Source: Rhabdophis nuchalis (taxonomy: Eukaryota; Chordata; Lepidosauria; Squamata; Natricidae). Taken from it: a DNA stretch of 64,000 nucleotides. The notes beneath the pieces are model-generated. The model ran no database searches. It was not told the DNA's origin and was given only the letters and a program-made list of their open reading frames with translations. Of this stretch, positions 21,801 to 27,900 are shown one piece after another; within the stretch, counting starts at the first letter, position 1, and each line of letters starts with the position of its first letter. The position numbers and the translations under genes are program-made. The stretch covers positions 178,607,276 to 178,671,275 of the forward strand of contig CM077647.1 in the NCBI GenBank assembly GCA_039707465.1, written 5' to 3'.

Positions 21801-23923
21801 TTCCTGGATTGTGCAGTACACATTAAGGAAGGCAGAATTCTTTAACACTGAAGTTTACAGGAGACCTCCTCATCAACATTGACATTTGGGTTCCCACCAC
21901 CCACTGGAGCAACAAAACGGAAGTCATCAGAACCCGACACCCCCGAGCTGAAGGCCCTGCCTGCCAGCAAAGATGGAGGGTAAAAAGAAGGAAAACACAT
22001 CAAGGAGACCCTCAGAACGTCTGGCTACCCCAAGTGGGCCATCATCAGATCTTCAAAAAAGACCCCACAGGACCTCCTCCATAACAAGACAACGGAGAGA
22101 ACAATAAACGAAGCGACGTTGTCATTCCGTGCATTGCAGGGACATCGGAAGAGCTCAGCAGGATCTTCAGGCAACAACACAACGCCCGTGCGCACTTCAA
22201 ATCCCCCTCTCAACAGAAGGGGGGCGGGATAGGATATCACCTTTCCCCACTCTCCAACATAATCCTTTCAAGAAGGCTCCACATTATCACTTCCACCACT
22301 CAGGCGACTGATAAACATAGATGAACCTCCAGGTGGCTTTAATGACCGACCGGCTAAAAGGATGCCAATGAAGATGATCAGCTGCCTGCAAGAGGTGTAA
22401 ATCCTTCCCTTCCTCCACCATCCAATCAGAGGTGGAGAAGCAAAGCGCCTTCGAAGAAAGACCAGGTGCCTCTTGGGAAAAGCATCTTCGGGTATGTCCT
22501 GGATGACTGAGAATCTCCAGTGACATTTTCCCTTCCACCTTATTTAATCAGTCTCTCTCTCGTTCTCTCTTTCTTTCTTTCTTTCTCCTCTCTCTCTCTC
22601 TCTAGCTGGCCCAGTCATCATGTCTTTAGAAGAAAAGATGGAAGCTGACGCCAGATCTATATACGTAGGAAATGTGAGTCTCTTCTCCTCTCCCCCCCAA
22701 CCCCCCGCTTTCTTCCAAGCAAGGAGAAAACCAGCAGGCTCACCTCCTCAACTGGGACCCGCCTTCCATTTCAGGTAGATTACGGGGCTACTGCGGAAGA
22801 GTTGGAAGCCCACTTCCACGGCTGTGGTTCCGTCAACCGTGTGACCATCTTGTGTGACAAATACACGGGCCATCCCAAGGGGTGAGTTGAGTTGTTCGTG
22901 TGTGTGTGTGTTTGGGTGTGTGTAATTTGTCTTTTGGATTGAAAAGAAGTGATGTCCTATCCTTCCCCCTCTGTTGAGAGAGGAGGACGGTGTCCAATTT
23001 GGACACAGAGGGCCTCTTTGACCCCTCTTTCAAACCGGCGGATCTTTTCTTTGTCCAAAATGGGGGCTTTGCTGTCTTCAAAAGAATGTCAGGGGCAGGA
23101 AAAAGGGAGTTTCGGTTTACCTTGGAGAGTTTATATTTAGCCTGATTTCCCCTTATCTTAATGGCTCTACTTAAGTGTTTCTGTGGTTAGCTTTGTTACT
23201 TTTGTAACAAAGGGCTGCTCTGAGCTTTCCTTTCAGCCGGTGCTTCCTGGTTTTCTTAAACGGGAAGGGCTGCTTTAAGTCTTTTGGTCACTCCTTTTGG
23301 GGTCCTTTGGGGTGCACTTTCCACAGTTGGTACCTAGGTAGGCCTCCACCCTTTTGTTGCGTCGCCATTTGAAGTTGCGACAGCGCTGAAAAAAGTGGGG
23401 GACACACTGAACGCCTGTCGCGGGCATCCCTGTGGTCATGGAAATCCAAAATTCGGATGCTTGGCAACGGTGTTTATGACGGTTGTCATATCCGGGAGGG
23501 CGGGTGGGGGTGGGGGTGTTGTTCCTGTGATTTCCTTTTGCAGCCTTCTACCAAACGGGGGAGCCGGATTCATGTCACAGGCGTGTGGGGCCGACTTAAC
23601 AGCCGTGGCGAGCAAGGTCGTCAAATGGGGGCTAAGCTCGCTTGAGCAACTGCCTCGCTTAGCGACGGACGTTTGGGGCCCAGTTAGTCGTAAGTCGAGG
23701 ACTGGCTGTAAGCGAGCCTCCCCGCTGAATAGTAATGAAGCTGTCTCTTATCCGTTGTTGTTCTTCCCATTTTCTCAAGGTTCGCGTACATTGAATTTTC
23801 CGACAAGGAGTCGGTGCGGACTTCCTTAGCGTTAGATGAGTCCCTCTTCAGGGGGAGACAGATCAAGGTGGGTGTGCCCTTCTCTCGCTCTCCCTCCCTC
23901 CCTCCCTCCCTCCCTCCCTCCCT

Positions 23924-23973
<50 letters not shown>

Positions 23974-24349
23974 CTGAGCTCAGAGAGCATATTAAGGACT
24001 CCTTCTTCCCTCCCATCTTCTTTTCCTCCTGCTTCACTTCACAAGCCCCACACCCTGTTAGCACTGATAATGTTCCATAGTTGGGTCAGGAAGCGTCTCC
24101 AATCAAGCTATCGTCCTCCTTTTCCTCCTTCTCCGCTGCCCCTCAAGTTCACAAACCCCACCCCCTTCTAACGCTGACGATGTCACCGAGCTGGGTCACG
24201 AAACATCTGCCAGCAAAAAAACCAAGCTGAGAAAACGCCAAGGCATCACAGTACAAAATTATTCTCTTCTTGAATTCCCTCTGCTAACAGAGGTGCCTTC
24301 ATTTTCCTAGGGGTAACAAACAGAAAGATCAAGGGTTCTCACCCTCCCC

Positions 24350-24399
<50 letters not shown>

Positions 24400-24551
24400 A
24401 TTCTCACTCCCTCCCTCTCTCAGTCTTTCCCTCTTGTTCTCCCTTGTTCTCATTGACAGGAAATGTCTCCTTAGTTCAAGGTTGCTTTTCTCCTTGATGA
24501 GTTTCCATTGGTGCTAGTTCTGCTTGTATCTCAGTAGCTGATATTTCTTCT

Positions 24552-24602
<51 letters not shown>

Positions 24603-24863
24603 CTCTCATTCTCTCTCTTTCCCCCCCCCCTTCTCTTTTCTCTCATTCTCCCTCCCTCCCTCTCTGTCTTTCCCTCTTCCTATCCTTTGTTCTCATTGAT
24701 AGGAAATTTCTCCTTCGTTCTAAGTCGCTTCTCTCCTAGGATGAGTTTCCATCTGTTGCTTCTTGTTCTGCTTGTATCCCAGTAGCTGATATTTCTTTAA
24801 ATTTCATTCTCTCCTTCTCCCTCCCCCCCTCGCCTTCTCTCTCTCTCTCTCTCTCTCTCACAT

Positions 24864-24950
<87 letters not shown>

Positions 24951-27900
24951 TTTGGATTTATTGACCGCCCCCTCTCTCCGAAGAGACTCGGGGCGGTGTA
25001 CAAGAATGCCCCCTTGGCCACGGCCGTTACATGATCTTCCATAGACAGCCGAGTATCTAGGAGGACGCCTAAGTTGCGTGCCCGATCCACGGGGGCTAGA
25101 AGTTCACCCCCTATGGCCAATGATGGGATCAACTGGTTGTACCGGGGCACCGGAAACCCTTCATCATTCATCCCTTGTGAGAATGGATGGAAAGTTACTC
25201 TTTTATAAAATGTGTCCGTTAAATGCTTTTTAAGTCAGCAATCCCAGGCTTAAAACTCTCTTCATTGGCCACGTGAAACAGACCCAGAAAGGACTCCTGC
25301 AAACAGGGTGGATTTGATTTACCATATTTTTCAGAGTATAAGACGCTCCAAAATATAAGACGCACCCAGCTTTTGGGGAGGAAAACAAGGAGAGAGAAAA
25401 AATCTGCCTCTGGCTCCCAGCAATTTGCCTCCTTGCAGCAAACGGCCCAACTCTTTACTAGCAAGGCCAAATCAAAACCACAAATGATAAAGAGCTAGTC
25501 CCTGTGAGTGTCAGCGCCATCTGAATGTCCCAAGGAAATAAGGCCAGGCGCCAGACAAATTGTAAAAGACCAGATAAGGTGGAATCCTGTTGTAACTAGG
25601 CAAAGGGGTAATCCCGTTTGTCATGAACACAGAATGTAAGGAATCATAGGCGTGACGTACTGTATTTTTCGGCGTATAAGATGCACCCCCCCCCCAAAAA
25701 AAAATCTGTGTGCATCTTATACACTGAATGCAGCATTTTTGGCCTCCTAAAACCCTGCCCCCTTCACCAAAATGGCTGTGCATAGCCTTTAGGAGGCTTC
25801 CAGGGTGCTGTTGTTTGCTAATTTGTGGCACTCTACAAGCCTCCCAAAGCCTACGCATGTCCTGGGCTTTTTTTTTTTTTTAACAGGTTGTTTTTTGCTG
25901 GTTTTTGCCCCCCCAAGCCACCAGGAGCACTCCCAACACCTATTCATGCCCCGATTTTTGCAAAAGATGGGCCCATTTTCACACAAAAAATGTGATGTGC
26001 ATAGGGTTTGGGGGGCCTGCAGAGTGCAAAAACCTTTTTTTTTTAAAAATGTACCTCTTCAAAATCTTGGCGCGTCTTCTACTCCGGTGCGTCTTATAGT
26101 CCGCAAAATACGGTAGATTGTGTGGAAGGCATATATGGTGGAAATGCATCAATGGCTTGTGTGATTGAGCGCCCTTCGCGATCTCAATCCAACTTGGGAA
26201 GGGACGGGGAGACCTGCCTTTGCAAGCACAATTTCATAAACCTTCTTTGTTTATTAAACAATAATTCGTCTGTCGAATTAGTGAGTGTCAATTTTGGATG
26301 TTTTTATTTATTTATTTCGAATTTATAACCCGCACCTCCTAAAAAAAGGACCCAGGGAGGCGCACAGGAAAATTTAAAAAACAATACATATATACAAAAT
26401 ACCATTATTAAAACCTATTAAACTTATAACCCTGTGCTAAAAACAATTTAAAATCCCCCTAAGTAAAATTTACAGCTAATAACAGTCAGAAACGGGAGGT
26501 TATGCTAGGCCGACTTGTTGAAATAGATGGGTTTTGAGACGCTGGCGGAAAAGGCGGAGGTCTGAGATGGTGCGTAATTCGGGGGGTAGGTCGTTCCAGA
26601 GGGTGGGGCCCGCCACAGAAGGCCCTTCCCCTGGGTGCTGCCAACCGGCATTGCCCGGCCGACGGCACCCGGAGAAGGCCCTCTCTGTGGGAGCGGATCG
26701 GTCGAAGGGATGTATGGGGCAGGAGACGGTCTCGCACATAACTAGGCCCCGAGCCATGGAGCGCTTTGAAGATGGTCGTCAACACCTTGAAGCACACCCG
26801 AAAGACCACAGGAAGCCAGTGCAGCTCGCGCAGGAGAGGTGTTATGTGGGACTGCCTTGAGGCTCCCATAATCACCCGCGCGGCTGCATTCTGGACTAAC
26901 TGTAACCTTCGAGTGCACCTCAAGGGGAGCCCCATGTAGAGAGCGTTGCAGTAGTCCAGCCGAGACGTCACAAGTGCTTGAGTGACTGTGCGGAGGGCAG
27001 CCCGGTCCAGTAAGGGGCGCAATTGGCGTATCAAGCGTACCTGATAAAACGCCCCCCTGAGCCCTGACCCGCACGGTTTTTTTTTTCTTATTTTCTTTTT
27101 GGTTTTGTTTTGTTTTTAGGTGATTCCCAAACGGACCAACCGGCCAGGCATCAGCAGCACAGACAGAGGCTTCCCCAGAACCCGGTACCGAGGGCGAGGC
27201 TCCGGCTACAGTAGTTCCAGGGCCCGTTTCTACAGTGGCTTCAGCAGCAGGCCGCCCCGAGGGCGTGCTTACAGGTCTGACCCTTAAAAAGGGAGGGGCA
27301 GGTTGGGAGGGAAGGAGGAGGGGGGGGTTCGAACCACGGTAGGTGGCCAGGTTCACACTTGCAGACGGCTACGTAGCAATCCCCGGCTTAAAGCTCTCTT
27401 CATTGACCACATGAAACAGACCCAGGAAAGGACTCCTGCAAACAGAGCGGATTTGATTTACCGTATTTTTCAGAGTATAAGACGCTCCAAAATATAAGCT
27501 TTTGGGGAGGAAAACAAGGAGAGGGAAAAAATCTGCCTCTGCCTCCCAGCAATTTGCCTCCTTGCAGCAAACGGCCAGTTTCAGTTTCCACTTCAGCACT
27601 GTCAAGGTTCCAAATAGCATCCAAAAGTCAAGAGTCCAAGGCAAAGTATTGCTGAAAGTTCCAATTTATGAAGAGAGCCATGTTGGCACATATGGGAAAG
27701 CCTGAATCTGAAAGCTTCCCAGTTTCCCCCACCCAGTTGAAAGTTCAAGATCTTGACACCCACAAATCCATCCCATGGTCCAATCTTCCACTGCCATGCT
27801 GGCAGGTCCACCTATCCAGTTCCGGTCCGGTGTAGTGGTGCAAAGACAAAGGATGACCTTGGCTTTCTAGAAAGGAATTTTGTTATGGCTATCTATCATC

